Source: Streptomyces sp. NRRL WC-3626
Lineage (GTDB): Bacteria; Actinomycetota; Actinomycetes; Streptomycetales; Streptomycetaceae
Reading direction: 5' to 3'
Assembly (NCBI RefSeq): GCF_000718785.1
Contig: NZ_JOCA01000006.1
Span: 496,001-560,000, forward strand
DNA length: 64,000 bases
Below the pieces are notes generated by a model. The model was not told where the DNA came from. It did no database searches and worked only from the letters and a program-made list of their open reading frames with translations. This document shows, in pieces, positions 19,233-28,612 of the stretch; the stretch's first letter is position 1, and each line of letters begins with the position of its first letter. Position numbers and translations under genes: made by a program.

Positions 19233-20015
19233 ATGTCGACGACCCGCCACCACATCAACCGCCAGCGCCGCCGCCAGGCCCGCGAGACCCGGCCGGCCGG
19301 GCCGCCGCAGGGCGCGCCGGGCGAGGCCCACGAGCCCCGTCCGACCGCGTCCGCCGGGCCGGCGCGGGGTGCAGGGGGCCGGGGCCGTGCGTCCGGCACC
19401 GCGGTGCCGTCCGGGCGCGCGACGGATCCGGACGCGGGCGGCGACGAGAAGGGCGCCCGCGTACGGGCGCGCCGCCCGGCGGGCCTCCTCGTGCTCTGTG
19501 CGCTGACCCTGCTCCTCGGCGGCTTCGCCGGCTGGGCGCACGCGAAGGCCGGGGCGCTGCGGGACGAACCGGCGCGGCGGAACACCGCCCTCTCCGATCC
19601 GGCCCGCACCGGAGAGATCAAGGGACAGACCGCCGAGGCCGTCGACGCGCTCTTCTCCTACGACCACACCGACCCCGGCGCCCTCGAGAAGGCCGCGGAC
19701 GGCCTCCTCACCGGCCAGGCCGTCGAGCAGCACAGGACTTTGCTCGCCGACGTCCGCGAGCGGGCCGACGCACAGAAGGCCGTGATCACCACGACGGTCA
19801 CCGACAGCGCGGTCGAGCGGATCGACGGCGACCGCGCCCGGGTCCTCGTCTACGCCGACCAGAGCAGCGTGAGCACCGCCGGGAGCACGAAGAAGGCCAA
19901 GGGCGCGAAGGACGCGCAGGACGAGGGCGTGTACGCGGGGGCCATGCTCGCCGTCGACGTCGTGCGCCGCGACGGGCGCTGGCTCGTCTCCGGCATCGAC
20001 ACCTTCGGCCGCTGA
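19233..20015 (+). CDS. Mce-associated membrane protein, type II, copy 2
   Basis: 260 residues. A long, basic, low-complexity cytoplasmic N-terminus (about 1-85) precedes a transmembrane helix (about 86-106) and an NTF2-like domain ending DGRWLVSGIDTFGR. GAGGAGG upstream supports the ATG. Its domain aligns by eye with the 18015 protein. The extended N-terminus and an inserted Lys/Ala-rich loop (TKKAKGAKDAQDEG) distinguish this copy. Confidence 0.75.
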   Translation: MSTTRHHINRQRRRQARETRPAGPPQGAPGEAHEPRPTASAGPARGAGGRGRASGTAVPSGRATDPDAGGDEKGARVRARRPAGLLVLCALTLLLGGFAGWAHAKAGALRDEPARRNTALSDPARTGEIKGQTAEAVDALFSYDHTDPGALEKAADGLLTGQAVEQHRTLLADVRERADAQKAVITTTVTDSAVERIDGDRARVLVYADQSSVSTAGSTKKAKGAKDAQDEGVYAGAMLAVDVVRRDGRWLVSGIDTFGR

Positions 20016-20073
20016 GGCCCGGACGACCGTACGACCCGCCCCGACACCGACGGATCCGACAGGAGCGACAGCC

Positions 20074-21309
20074 ATGCCCGTACGCCGCGCCCGACGCCCG
20101 TATGCAGGGCGGACCCGCAGGGGACTGCGGACGACCGCCGTCGCCGTGGCGGCCATGGCGGCCCTCACCGCCTCCCAGGCGCCCGGCCTCACCGGGGACC
20201 GCCACGCCGACCCGTTCGCCGACGACGTCCTCGTACCGGTGGGGGACGGCCCGTACGCCGGGCCCGCCGCTCCGGACGACGGCTCGTACCACACCGAACT
20301 CCCGCCCCTGGACACGGCGGAGGCGGCCCAGGCCGCGTCGGCGCCCCCCGCGCTGGTGCGGGACCTGCGGTCCCAGTCGGGCATCCCGGCGACCGTGCTG
20401 CGCGCCTACCGTGCCGCCGAGACCTCCGTCGGCGCCTCCGACCCCGGCTGCCGGCTGCCGTGGGAGCTGCTCGCGGCGATCGGCAAGGTCGAGTCGGGGC
20501 AGGCGCGCGGCGGCGCCGTCGACCGGAACGGCACGACGCTGGGCCGGATCACCGGCCCGCCGCTCGACGGCCGGGGGTTCGCCCTGATCCGGGACACCGA
20601 CGGGGGCGTCCACGACGGGGACACGGTCTACGACCGCGCGGTGGGGCCGATGCAGTTCCTGCCGTCCACCTGGGCCCGCTGGGGCGCGGACGGCAACGGG
20701 GACGGCCGCGCCGACCCGAACAACATCTTCGACGCGGCCCTCGCGGCCGGCCACTATCTGTGCGCCGGCGACCGGGACCTGGGGCGGGCGGCCGACCTGG
20801 ACCGGGCGATCCTCAGCTACAACCACTCGGAGGCGTATCTGCGGCTGGTCCGGCACTGGCTGGAGTTCTACGGCCGCGGGGTCCACACCGTCCCCGACGG
20901 CAAGGGCGTCATCCCGAGGAGCCCCGGCGCCGGCGGCGACACCCCGGCGACCGAACCCGTCGACGGCGGGAGCGGCGGCGACGGCGACGGGGGCGGCGGC
21001 ATCGTCATCGGCCCGGACCCGAGTACGCCGGGCAGTCCCGGACCGTCCTCCGGCCCCTCGCCCTCGCCCACCCCGGATCCGACCTCGCCGGAGCCGTCCC
21101 CGGATCCGACCACCACCACGCCGACGGATCCCCCGACGAGCGAGGACCCCTCCACGGAGCCGCCGGGCGGGACCACCTCGCCCACACCGGACCCGAGTCC
21201 TTCGCCCACCGCGTCGGACGACTGCGACGGGGAGCCGGCGACACCCGGCCCCGAGGCGACCCCGGCCACCTCGCCCTGCCCGACCGTCCCGGCGACCCCC
21301 GCCGGGTGA
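20074..21309 (+). CDS. secreted lytic transglycosylase, MltB/SLT type, at the end of the mce operon
   Basis: 411 residues. An N-terminal twin-Arg/basic segment with a hydrophobic stretch (about 15-38) suggests export. The catalytic domain spans about 85-285: the likely catalytic Glu is in LLAAIGKVESGQA. AVGPMQFLPSTW and AILSYNHSEAYLRLV are classic lytic-transglycosylase motifs. The last 115 residues are a Pro/Ser/Thr-rich tail, probably wall-spanning. It cleaves peptidoglycan glycan strands to 1,6-anhydro products. It follows the Mce-associated genes by 58 bp on the same strand, suggesting local wall opening for the Mce apparatus. Its stop lies only six bases from the stop of the convergent aminotransferase gene. 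Confidence 0.85.
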   Translation: MPVRRARRPYAGRTRRGLRTTAVAVAAMAALTASQAPGLTGDRHADPFADDVLVPVGDGPYAGPAAPDDGSYHTELPPLDTAEAAQAASAPPALVRDLRSQSGIPATVLRAYRAAETSVGASDPGCRLPWELLAAIGKVESGQARGGAVDRNGTTLGRITGPPLDGRGFALIRDTDGGVHDGDTVYDRAVGPMQFLPSTWARWGADGNGDGRADPNNIFDAALAAGHYLCAGDRDLGRAADLDRAILSYNHSEAYLRLVRHWLEFYGRGVHTVPDGKGVIPRSPGAGGDTPATEPVDGGSGGDGDGGGGIVIGPDPSTPGSPGPSSGPSPSPTPDPTSPEPSPDPTTTTPTDPPTSEDPSTEPPGGTTSPTPDPSPSPTASDDCDGEPATPGPEATPATSPCPTVPATPAG

Positions 21310-21315
21310 GGCCGG

Positions 21316-23142
21316 TCAGCCCAGCTGGTCCATCCCGGCCGGGTTCGGCCAGCTCTGCGCGCCCTGCCAGCCCGCCGCCGGCGCCATGGAGAGCCCGTCG
21401 GTGCCCCTGACCTGGGCGGCCGTGAGGCCACCCTGGGCGGGCACGCCGGGCGGCGTGGGGCCGGTGGGCAGCGGCATCTGGGCGGCCACCGGTGCCGGCG
21501 CGGGGTACGGCGGGACGGGCATCTGCGCCTGCGCCGCGGGCGCGAGCGGCTGGGCGGGGGCCGGTACGGGCGCCGGCTGGGGGACCGGCGCCGGTACCGG
21601 CTGCGGCGCGGGCTGGGGGACCTGCTGCGGCACGGCCTGCGGTATGGGCTGCGGTACGGGCTGGGGCGCGGGCTGAGCGCCCTGCTGCGGCATCCCCGGC
21701 TGTCCCGGAATCCCCGAGAGACCCGAGAGTCCCGGTATCCCCTGCGCACCCTGCGTCCCCGCGCTCGTCACCACCGAGGCGGCCGCCGGCACCGGCACCC
21801 CGACGCCGGGGCCCACCGCGGGGGCGGCCGCGGCTGCGGGGAGCGGCATGCCGGTGCCGGTGCCGGTGCCCGCGGCGGCGGCGAGCTCCGGGGCACCGAC
21901 ACCGGCGGTCTGTGCGGCGAGCCCCCGCATGCCCGCCCCGTTGGTCTCGCTCATCAGACGGTCCACCGCCGCCGTACCCGAGCTGTAGCTGGTCCCCGGG
22001 GCGTGCTCGGGCCCGGCGGCTCCCCTCCTGGGCGCCCCGTAGAGCACCTGTTCCAGGCCGGTCACCAGGCGGCGCACGTCCACTTGGGGGCGTACCACGA
22101 GACGCAGGAAGCGGCTGGACGAGCCGATCTTGTTGCCGCACTCGCGGACCAGGATCCGGTGCTCGGTGAGCATCCGGTCACGGACCACGGTCCCCTCGGC
22201 GCCCACCGGGAGGCGTACGAAGAGGAAGTTGCCCTGGGACGGGTACACGGTGAGTCCGGGCAGTGAGGAGAGCTGGCCGGACATGTCCATCCGGTCGCGG
22301 CGCACCTGGTGGAGGCTCTGCACATACTCGGGGCCGTGCTCCTTCAGCATGAACACCACGTGCTCGGCGAAGGAGTTGAGGTTCCACTTGGGCAGCATGG
22401 AGCGGACCCGGCCGGCGAGGGCCGGGTTGGCGACCAGATAGCCGAAGCGGATGCCGTGCAGGCCGAAGTTCTTGCCGAGGCTGCGCAGCACGATCACGTT
22501 GGGGCGCAGCATCGCCTCATGGACCACGCTCGGTTCGTTCTCCGCGTCGGCGAACTCCAGGAAGGACTCGTCGATCACCACCAGGTCCAGATCGGCCATG
22601 GCGTCCATGAACTGCACGATCGCGTGCTTGTGCAGGAAGCCGCCGTCGGGGTTGTTGGGGTTGCAGATGACGGCGACCTTGGTGCCGCGGGCGCGGATGA
22701 ACTCGGCGTACTGCGCGAGGTCGAGGGCGAAGCCGCTGGACTCCTGGAGCGGGAACATGTCGACCCGCTTGCCGGTCTCCATGGGCTGGTCGGTCCAGCG
22801 GCCGAAGGTGGGGACGGGGACGGCGAGGGACTCACGGACGAGGAGGTGGTCGATCCAGGTGATGAGTTCGGTGGACCCGTTGCCCATCGCCACGCACTGC
22901 GGGGGGAGCTGGAGCAGGCTGCACAGTTCGGCCGTGATGGTGTCGGCGCTGCTCGGGTAGTACGTGATGATCTCGCGCAGCCGCGTCGCCATGTCCTCGA
23001 ACATGGCGGGGGTCGGGAAGTACGGATTGCAGGGGATGCAGAAGTCCACCGGGCCGGCCCCGTCGCTCTCCCGTGTCAGCGCCGCCATCGACGGGCTGTG
23101 TGCCGCGGTGCCGCGGAACAACGAGGTGACGCTGTCGGCCAT
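21316..23142 (-). CDS. class I/II PLP aminotransferase with a 240-residue proline-rich, collagen-like tail
   Basis: 608 residues from the ATG at 23142, which has GGAGG five bases upstream. Residues 1 to about 365 are a fold-type-I aminotransferase of the HisC/CobC group: CNPNNPDG, VVIDESFLEF and the PLP lysine in SLGKNFGLHGIRFG are all present. From about 370 onward the protein is low complexity. It contains a short Gly-X-Y collagen-like stretch (GIPGLSGLSGIPGQPG) and then Pro-Gln repeats of the PQPVPQPIPQ type. Ordinary enzymes of this family stop near 360 residues. The substrate is unknown. It is not an obvious part of the sugar operon behind it. Confidence 0.8.
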   Translation of the reverse strand: MADSVTSLFRGTAAHSPSMAALTRESDGAGPVDFCIPCNPYFPTPAMFEDMATRLREIITYYPSSADTITAELCSLLQLPPQCVAMGNGSTELITWIDHLLVRESLAVPVPTFGRWTDQPMETGKRVDMFPLQESSGFALDLAQYAEFIRARGTKVAVICNPNNPDGGFLHKHAIVQFMDAMADLDLVVIDESFLEFADAENEPSVVHEAMLRPNVIVLRSLGKNFGLHGIRFGYLVANPALAGRVRSMLPKWNLNSFAEHVVFMLKEHGPEYVQSLHQVRRDRMDMSGQLSSLPGLTVYPSQGNFLFVRLPVGAEGTVVRDRMLTEHRILVRECGNKIGSSSRFLRLVVRPQVDVRRLVTGLEQVLYGAPRRGAAGPEHAPGTSYSSGTAAVDRLMSETNGAGMRGLAAQTAGVGAPELAAAAGTGTGTGMPLPAAAAAPAVGPGVGVPVPAAASVVTSAGTQGAQGIPGLSGLSGIPGQPGMPQQGAQPAPQPVPQPIPQAVPQQVPQPAPQPVPAPVPQPAPVPAPAQPLAPAAQAQMPVPPYPAPAPVAAQMPLPTGPTPPGVPAQGGLTAAQVRGTDGLSMAPAAGWQGAQSWPNPAGMDQLG

Positions 23143-23158
23143 GGAACCTCCGTGTGTG

Positions 23159-23230
23159 ACGGGCCCGTTGGGGACGAACGGGCCCGTCAAAGCCTGGGTG
23201 GCCCGCGCGGGGGAGCACGGGCCACCCAGG
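23159..23230 (-). terminator. two tandem perfect hairpins between aldose epimerase and aminotransferase genes
   Basis: One 13-bp perfect stem pairs 23193-23205 with 23218-23230. A second 11-bp perfect stem pairs 23159-23169 with 23177-23187. Together they probably terminate the minus-strand epimerase transcript. The second hairpin ends only a few bases before the aminotransferase Shine-Dalgarno, so it may also sit in that gene's 5' leader. Confidence 0.6.
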
Positions 23231-23308
23231 AGTACGCACCGCGGACCGCCACCGTTCAGCTCATGTGAGGAAAATGTGACGGAGGCGGTTCACGGGAACC
23301 CGGGCGCC

Positions 23309-24460
23309 TCAGGCGCCGAACGAGTGCACCGTCGTCGTCCGGTACGTCCGGCCCGGCCGCAGCACCGTCGAGGGGAACGACGGCTGGTTCGGGGAGTCCG
23401 GGAAGTGCTGGGTCTCCAGGCACAGTCCGTCGCCCTGCCGGTAGACCCGGCCGCTGGTGCCGACGAGGGTGCCGTCGAGGAAGTTGCCGGAGTAGAACTG
23501 CAGCCCCGGCTCGTTCGTCGCGATCCGCAGGGTGCGGCCGGAGGACGGGTCGCGCAGCGTGGCGACGTGTTCCGGGCGGGCGGTGATGCCCTTGTCGAGC
23601 ACCCAGTTGTGGTCGAAGCCCTGCCCGTACAGCACCTGCTGGTGCGCGGTACGGATGTCCCGGCCGACCGGCTTGGCGCGGCGGAAGTCGAAGGGGGTGG
23701 CGGCGACCCGCGCCAGTTCGCCCGTGGGGATCAGCCCCGCGTCGACCGGGGTGTAGCGGGAGGCGTCGACGGTCAGCTCGTGGTCGTGGATAGAGCCGCT
23801 GCCCTCGCCCGCGAGGTTCCAGTAGACGTGGCTGGTGAGGTTGACGACGGTGGCCCTGTCGGTGGTGGCCTCGTAGTCGACGCGCCAGTCGCCGTCGCGG
23901 GTGAGCGTGTACGTGACCTTCGTACGGAGCGTGCCCGGGTAGCCCATCTCGCCGTCGACGCTGGTGTAGTACAGGTGGAGGCCGACGTCGGAGCCCCGGG
24001 TGAACGGCTCGACGTCCCAGACCCGCTTGTCGAAGCCCTGGGCGCCGCCGTGCAGGGTGTTCTCGCCGTCGTTGACGGAGAGCTGGTACGCGGTGCCGTC
24101 GAGGGTGAAGCGGCCCTTGTCGATGCGGTTGCCGTAACGGCCGATCAGCGCGCCGAAGTACGGGCTGGAGGCGACGTACTCCTCGAGGGTGCCGAAGCCG
24201 AGGGAGACGTTGGTGTACCGGCCGCGGCGGTCGGGGATCTCCAGCGACCGGACGATGCCGCCGTAGGAGAGGACCTCCATCCGGGTGCCGCCGTTCTCCA
24301 GCGCCCAGCTGTGCACCTTGGTGCCGTCCGCGAGCCTGCCGAAGAGCGTCCGGGCCGGCCTGCCCCGGCCCGGCGCGGCGTACGCCGTCCCGCCGAGGGC
24401 GGTGGCGGCGACCCCGGCCGCGGCGGCTCCCGCGATGACCGTGCGTCTGTTCAGTTCCAT
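23309..24460 (-). CDS. exported aldose 1-epimerase (galactose mutarotase family)
   Basis: 383 residues. A twin-arginine signal (NRRTVIAGAAAAGVAATALG) ending near AYAAP precedes a full mutarotase domain. Visible motifs include GALIGRYGNRI, NTLHGG with the catalytic-region His, VNLTSHVYWNLAG and the late Glu-containing CLETQHFPDSPN block. It interconverts alpha and beta anomers of aldoses before uptake, acting outside the membrane. It follows the ABC permease gene after a strong terminator and is related to the unexported copy at 38785-39756. Confidence 0.88.
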   Translation of the reverse strand: MELNRRTVIAGAAAAGVAATALGGTAYAAPGRGRPARTLFGRLADGTKVHSWALENGGTRMEVLSYGGIVRSLEIPDRRGRYTNVSLGFGTLEEYVASSPYFGALIGRYGNRIDKGRFTLDGTAYQLSVNDGENTLHGGAQGFDKRVWDVEPFTRGSDVGLHLYYTSVDGEMGYPGTLRTKVTYTLTRDGDWRVDYEATTDRATVVNLTSHVYWNLAGEGSGSIHDHELTVDASRYTPVDAGLIPTGELARVAATPFDFRRAKPVGRDIRTAHQQVLYGQGFDHNWVLDKGITARPEHVATLRDPSSGRTLRIATNEPGLQFYSGNFLDGTLVGTSGRVYRQGDGLCLETQHFPDSPNQPSFPSTVLRPGRTYRTTTVHSFGA

Positions 24461-24481
24461 GTACGGCTCCCGAAAAGGAAA

Positions 24482-24505
24482 GGGCCCCGCCTTCCGGCGG
24501 GGCCC
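24482..24505 (-). terminator. rho-independent terminator after the sugar ABC operon
   Basis: A perfect 10-bp GC stem (24482-24491 with 24496-24505) with a four-base loop is followed on the minus strand by TTTCCTTTT. It lies nine bases after the permease stop, so the epimerase is expressed by read-through or its own promoter. Confidence 0.75.
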
Positions 24506-24513
24506 GAGCTGAC

Positions 24514-25761
24514 TTACGAACCGGACTTGCGCTTGTTCCACACGTCGAAGCCGACCGCGGCCAGCAGGACCAGGCCCTTGATGACCTGCTGCCAGTCGGT
24601 GCCGATGCCGACGAGGTTCATACCGTTGTTCAGCACGCCCAGGACCAGACCGCCGATGATCGCGCCGAGGACCGTGCCGACGCCGCCGCTCATCGACGCG
24701 CCGCCGATGAACGAGGCGGCGATGGCCTCCAGCTCGAAGTTGAGGCCGGCCTTGGGAGAGGCCGCGTTGAAGCGGGCGGCGAACACCAGACCCGCCAGGG
24801 CCGCGAGCATGCCCATGTTCAGGAAGACCAGGAAGGTGACCTTCTTGTCCCGCACACCCGACAGCTTGGCCGCGGGCAGGTTGCCGCCGATGGCGTAGAT
24901 GTGGCGGCCGATGACGGCGTTGCGCATCACGTAGCCGAAGCCGACGAGCAGCGCGCCGAGGATCAGCAGCACGATCGGGGCACCCTTGTAGCTGGCCAGC
25001 AGCATCGTCACGACGAGGATGGCGGCACCCAGCGCGACGAGCTTCAGCAGGAACAGCTTGGCGGGGAGGACCTCGAGGTCGAACTCCTTCTGGCGGCGCC
25101 GGTCGCGGACCTCCTGGAGGACCACGAGCGCGATCAGTCCGATGCCGAGGAGCAGGGTGAGGTTGTGGTAGTTGGTCTCCGGGCCGACCTCGGGCATGAA
25201 GCCGTTGGCGACCGTCTGCAGGCCCTTGGGGAACGGGCCGAGGGTCTGGCCCTCCAGGAAGATCTCGGTGAGACCGCGGAAGGTCAGCATGCCCGCGAGG
25301 GTCACGATGAACGACGGTATGCCGCCGTAGGCGATGAACCAGCCCTGTATCGCGCCGGCCAGGGCGCCCACGGCCAGACAGAGGATCACCGCGACCGGCC
25401 AGGGCAGATCGTTCCTGACCATGAAGACGGCGGCCATCGAGCCGACGAACGCCGTCAGCGACCCGACCGAGAGGTCGATGTGGCCCGCGATGATGACCAG
25501 CATCATGCCGATCGCGAGGATCAGGATGTAGCTGTTCTGCAGCACCAGGTTGGACACGTTGCGCGGCAGCAGCAGGTCGCCGTCGGTCCACACCGCGAAC
25601 AGCGCCACGATGAGACCCAGGGCGATCAGCATGCCGTACTGGCGCATGTTGCGGCGCATGCCGTCCAGCATCAGCTGGAGCAGGCCGTCACCGCTGCCCG
25701 CCCCGTTCTTGCCCGGCGGCGCGGCCGCCGGCGTCTTGTCGGTGACTTCGGTGCTGCTCAT
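24514..25761 (-). CDS. monosaccharide ABC transporter permease (GguB/XylH type)
   Basis: 415 residues with about ten hydrophobic segments and the BPD_transp_2 layout of ribose/xylose/arabinose-type permeases. [21 protein letters not shown] and [19 protein letters not shown] are characteristic. The insertion with the basic loop [18 protein letters not shown] in the middle is typical of the longer GguB-like (multiple monosaccharide) permeases. Its start overlaps the ATPase stop by four bases. Confidence 0.88.
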   Translation of the reverse strand: MSSTEVTDKTPAAAPPGKNGAGSGDGLLQLMLDGMRRNMRQYGMLIALGLIVALFAVWTDGDLLLPRNVSNLVLQNSYILILAIGMMLVIIAGHIDLSVGSLTAFVGSMAAVFMVRNDLPWPVAVILCLAVGALAGAIQGWFIAYGGIPSFIVTLAGMLTFRGLTEIFLEGQTLGPFPKGLQTVANGFMPEVGPETNYHNLTLLLGIGLIALVVLQEVRDRRRQKEFDLEVLPAKLFLLKLVALGAAILVVTMLLASYKGAPIVLLILGALLVGFGYVMRNAVIGRHIYAIGGNLPAAKLSGVRDKKVTFLVFLNMGMLAALAGLVFAARFNAASPKAGLNFELEAIAASFIGGASMSGGVGTVLGAIIGGLVLGVLNNGMNLVGIGTDWQQVIKGLVLLAAVGFDVWNKRKSGS

Positions 25762-27308
25762 CGGGATACCTCTTTGTCCTTCGTCATCTGACGCATCAGC
25801 GATTCCTGGGAGGCCTCGGCCCGCGAGAACTCACCGGTCAGCCGCCCCGCGGCCATCGTGTAGATGCGGTCGCACATGCCGAGCAGTTCGGGCAGCTCGG
25901 AGGAGATGAAGACGACCGCCTTGCCCTCGGCGGCCAGCTTGTCGATGACCGTGTAGATCTCGTACTTGGCGCCGACGTCGATGCCGCGCGTCGGCTCGTC
26001 GAGGATCAGCACATCGGGACCCGCGAAGATCCACTTGCTGAGGACGACCTTCTGCTGGTTGCCGCCGGACAGCTTGCCCACCGGCTCGAACACCGTCGGG
26101 GCCTTGATGTTCATCGACTTCCGGAAGCGCTCGGAGACCTGCCGCTCCTCGTGCTCGTCCACCACACCGCGCCTGGCGACCTTCTTCAGGGCGCTGAGCG
26201 AGATGTTGCGGTTGATGGTGTCGATGAGGTTCAGCCCGAAGTGCTTGCGGTCCTCGGTGACGTACGCGATGCCGTGTCCGACCGCCTCCGGGACGGTCTT
26301 CGTACGGATCTCCGTGCCGTCCTTGAGGACGGTGCCGGCGGCGTGCCGGCCGTAGGTGCGGCCGAAGACGCTCATCGCGAGTTCGGTACGGCCCGCGCCC
26401 ATCAGGCCGGCGATGCCGACGATCTCACCGCGCCGCACCTCGAGGGACACGTCGTCGACGACCTTGCGCTGCTGGTCGATCGGGTGGTGCACGGTCCAGT
26501 TGCGGATCTCCAGGGCCGGGGCGGCGCCCTCCTCCGGCTGGTGCGGGGTGCGCTCCGGGAAGCGGTGCTCCAGGTCGCGGCCGACCATGCCGGAGATGAT
26601 CCGGTCCTCGCTGGTCTCCTCGGCCTTCACGTCGAGCGTCTCGATGGTCCGCCCGTCCCGCAGGATCGTCACCGAGTCGGCGACCTTGCGGATCTCGTTC
26701 AGCTTGTGCGAGATGATGATCGAGGTGATGCCCTGTTCCTTCAACTCCAGGATGAGATCGAGGAGTTTGTCGCTGTCCTCGTCGTTCAGGGCCGCGGTCG
26801 GCTCATCCAGGATGAGCAGCTTCACCTTCTTCGAGAGCGCCTTCGCGATCTCCACCAGCTGCTGCTTGCCCACGCCGATGTCGGCGACGCGGGTGTCCGG
26901 GTGGTCGGAGAGCCCGACCCGGCGCAGCAGCTCGGTGGCGTGCTTGAGGGTGGCGTTCCAGTTGATGAACCCGCGCGTGGCGTGCTCATTGCCGAGGAAG
27001 ATGTTCTCCGCGAGGGAGAGGAACGGCGACAGCGCCAGTTCCTGGTGGATGATGACGATGCCGCGCTGCTCGCTGGCCCGGATGTCCTTGAACTCGCAGG
27101 GCTCTCCCTCGAAGAGGATGTCCCCCTCGTAGCTGCCGTGCGGATGGACGCCGGAGAGGACCTTCATGAGGGTCGACTTGCCGGCGCCGTTCTCACCGCA
27201 GATGGCGTGGACCTCGCCCTCCCGGACGGTCAGGGTGACGTCCGACAGCGCCTTGACGCCGGGAAAGGTCTTGACGATCGAGCGCATTTCCAGGACGGGT
27301 CCCGCCAT
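25758..27308 (-). CDS. monosaccharide ABC transporter ATPase, duplicated domains (GguA/XylG type)
   Basis: 516 residues with two ABC domains. The first has Walker [18 protein letters not shown] and [12 protein letters not shown]; the second has GLMGAGRTE, signature [14 protein letters not shown] and [12 protein letters not shown]. This tandem layout is that of sugar ABC proteins of the CUT2 class, and the [11 protein letters not shown] region resembles GguA. The ATG at 27308 is chosen because GGAAGG lies eight bases upstream. Confidence 0.9.
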   Translation of the reverse strand: MAGPVLEMRSIVKTFPGVKALSDVTLTVREGEVHAICGENGAGKSTLMKVLSGVHPHGSYEGDILFEGEPCEFKDIRASEQRGIVIIHQELALSPFLSLAENIFLGNEHATRGFINWNATLKHATELLRRVGLSDHPDTRVADIGVGKQQLVEIAKALSKKVKLLILDEPTAALNDEDSDKLLDLILELKEQGITSIIISHKLNEIRKVADSVTILRDGRTIETLDVKAEETSEDRIISGMVGRDLEHRFPERTPHQPEEGAAPALEIRNWTVHHPIDQQRKVVDDVSLEVRRGEIVGIAGLMGAGRTELAMSVFGRTYGRHAAGTVLKDGTEIRTKTVPEAVGHGIAYVTEDRKHFGLNLIDTINRNISLSALKKVARRGVVDEHEERQVSERFRKSMNIKAPTVFEPVGKLSGGNQQKVVLSKWIFAGPDVLILDEPTRGIDVGAKYEIYTVIDKLAAEGKAVVFISSELPELLGMCDRIYTMAAGRLTGEFSRAEASQESLMRQMTKDKEVSR

Positions 27309-27340
27309 GGTCGTGCCTTCCAATCCTTGAAGGGGCCCGG

Positions 27341-28450
27341 TTACTTGAGCTGGTCCTCGGTGTAGTAGCCGCCGTCGACCAGGATCTGCTTGTAGTTGGA
27401 CTTGTCGACGCTGACCGGCTGCAGCAGGTAGGCGGGGACGACCTTGGAGCCGTTGTCGTACGACTTGGTGTCGTTGACCTCGGGCTTCTTGTCGTTCAGG
27501 ACCGAGTCGACCATGTTCGCGGCGACCTTGGCGAGCTCGCGCAGGTCCTTGAAGACGGTCTGGGTCTGCTGGCCCGAGATGATCGACTTCAGCGAGGCGA
27601 CCTCGGCGTCCTGGCCGGTGACGACGGGCATGGCCTTGCTGCCGGAGCCGTAGCCGTCCGACTTCAGGGCGGACAGGATGCCGATGGAGATGCCGTCGTA
27701 GGGCGAGAGCACCGCGTCGACCCGGGCGCTGCGGTAGCTGGAGGTGAGCAGGTCGTCCATGCGCTTCTGCGCGGTGCCGCCGTCCCAGCGCAGCGTGGTG
27801 ACCTGGTTGAGGTCGGTCTGCTTGGAGCGGACGACCAGCTGGCCCTTGTCCATGTACGGCTTCAGGACGTTCATCGCGCCCTGGAAGAAGTACCGGGTGT
27901 TGTTGTCGTCGTTGGAGCCGGCGAACAGCTCGATGTTGAAGGGGCCCTTCTTGCCGGCCTTCAGCCCCAGCTTCTCGACGATGTAGCCGCCCTGCAGCTC
28001 GCCGACCTTCTCGTTGTCGAACGAGGCGTAGTAGTCGACGTTCTCGGTGCCGAGGATCAGCCGGTCGTAGGAGACGACCGGGATGTCGGCGTCCTTGGCC
28101 TGCTGCAGGACGTTGCCCAGGGACTTGTTGTCGATCGCCGCCACGATCAGGGCGTCCACACCCTGCGTGATCATGTTCTCGATCTGCGAGACCTGCTGGT
28201 CCGGGTCGTCCTCACCGAAGACCAGCTTGGTCTTGAACCCCTTGGCCTTCAGCTCCTTCTCGACGTTGGCGCCGTCGGCGATCCAGCGCTCGGAGGACTT
28301 GGTCGGCATCGCGATGCCGATGGTGGCGCCGTCGCTGCCGCCCTTGTCCTCCTCGCTGCCGCCCTCGCCGCTCTGGCCGCAGGCGGACAGGGTCAGGGCG
28401 AGGGAGGCGGCGGTGGCCACGGCGGCGAGTGCGGCTCTGCGATTACGCAT
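27341..28450 (-). CDS. sugar-binding lipoprotein (ChvE-like)
   Basis: 369 residues from the ATG at 28450 (AAGG a few bases upstream; two further ATGs lie just before it). The lipobox LTLSAC places the acylated Cys at 24. The mature protein is a periplasmic-binding-protein type I sugar receptor of the ChvE group: [32 protein letters not shown] and [14 protein letters not shown]. It delivers an aldose such as arabinose, xylose, galactose or glucose to the permease. It is the first gene of the transporter operon; an operator-like element lies about 150 bp upstream. Confidence 0.9.
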   Translation of the reverse strand: MRNRRAALAAVATAASLALTLSACGQSGEGGSEEDKGGSDGATIGIAMPTKSSERWIADGANVEKELKAKGFKTKLVFGEDDPDQQVSQIENMITQGVDALIVAAIDNKSLGNVLQQAKDADIPVVSYDRLILGTENVDYYASFDNEKVGELQGGYIVEKLGLKAGKKGPFNIELFAGSNDDNNTRYFFQGAMNVLKPYMDKGQLVVRSKQTDLNQVTTLRWDGGTAQKRMDDLLTSSYRSARVDAVLSPYDGISIGILSALKSDGYGSGSKAMPVVTGQDAEVASLKSIISGQQTQTVFKDLRELAKVAANMVDSVLNDKKPEVNDTKSYDNGSKVVPAYLLQPVSVDKSNYKQILVDGGYYTEDQLK

Positions 28451-28572
28451 GATCATCATCCTTGATGTGTGTGCGGGGTCGGTCCGGACGGGCGAGGCGC
28501 TTCCGGGGGTGGAACGGGTGACCGAGAACAGGGTGTGTGCGATTGTGCGCGGCTGTGTCTACTTCTGTGAAG

Positions 28573-28612
28573 CCGGTTTTCCGGAACGTTATGACGAAAT
28601 CTCGAACCGGCT
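28573..28612 (-). promoter_or_regulatory. operator-like element upstream of the sugar receptor gene
   Basis: On the minus strand, GTTCGAGATTTCGTCA (28592-28607) followed by CGTTCC closely matches the element at 31963-31986 (GTTCGATATTTCGTCA, then CGTTC). It overlaps the end of the U32-like gene and lies about 150 bp before the binding-protein start. Confidence 0.4.
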
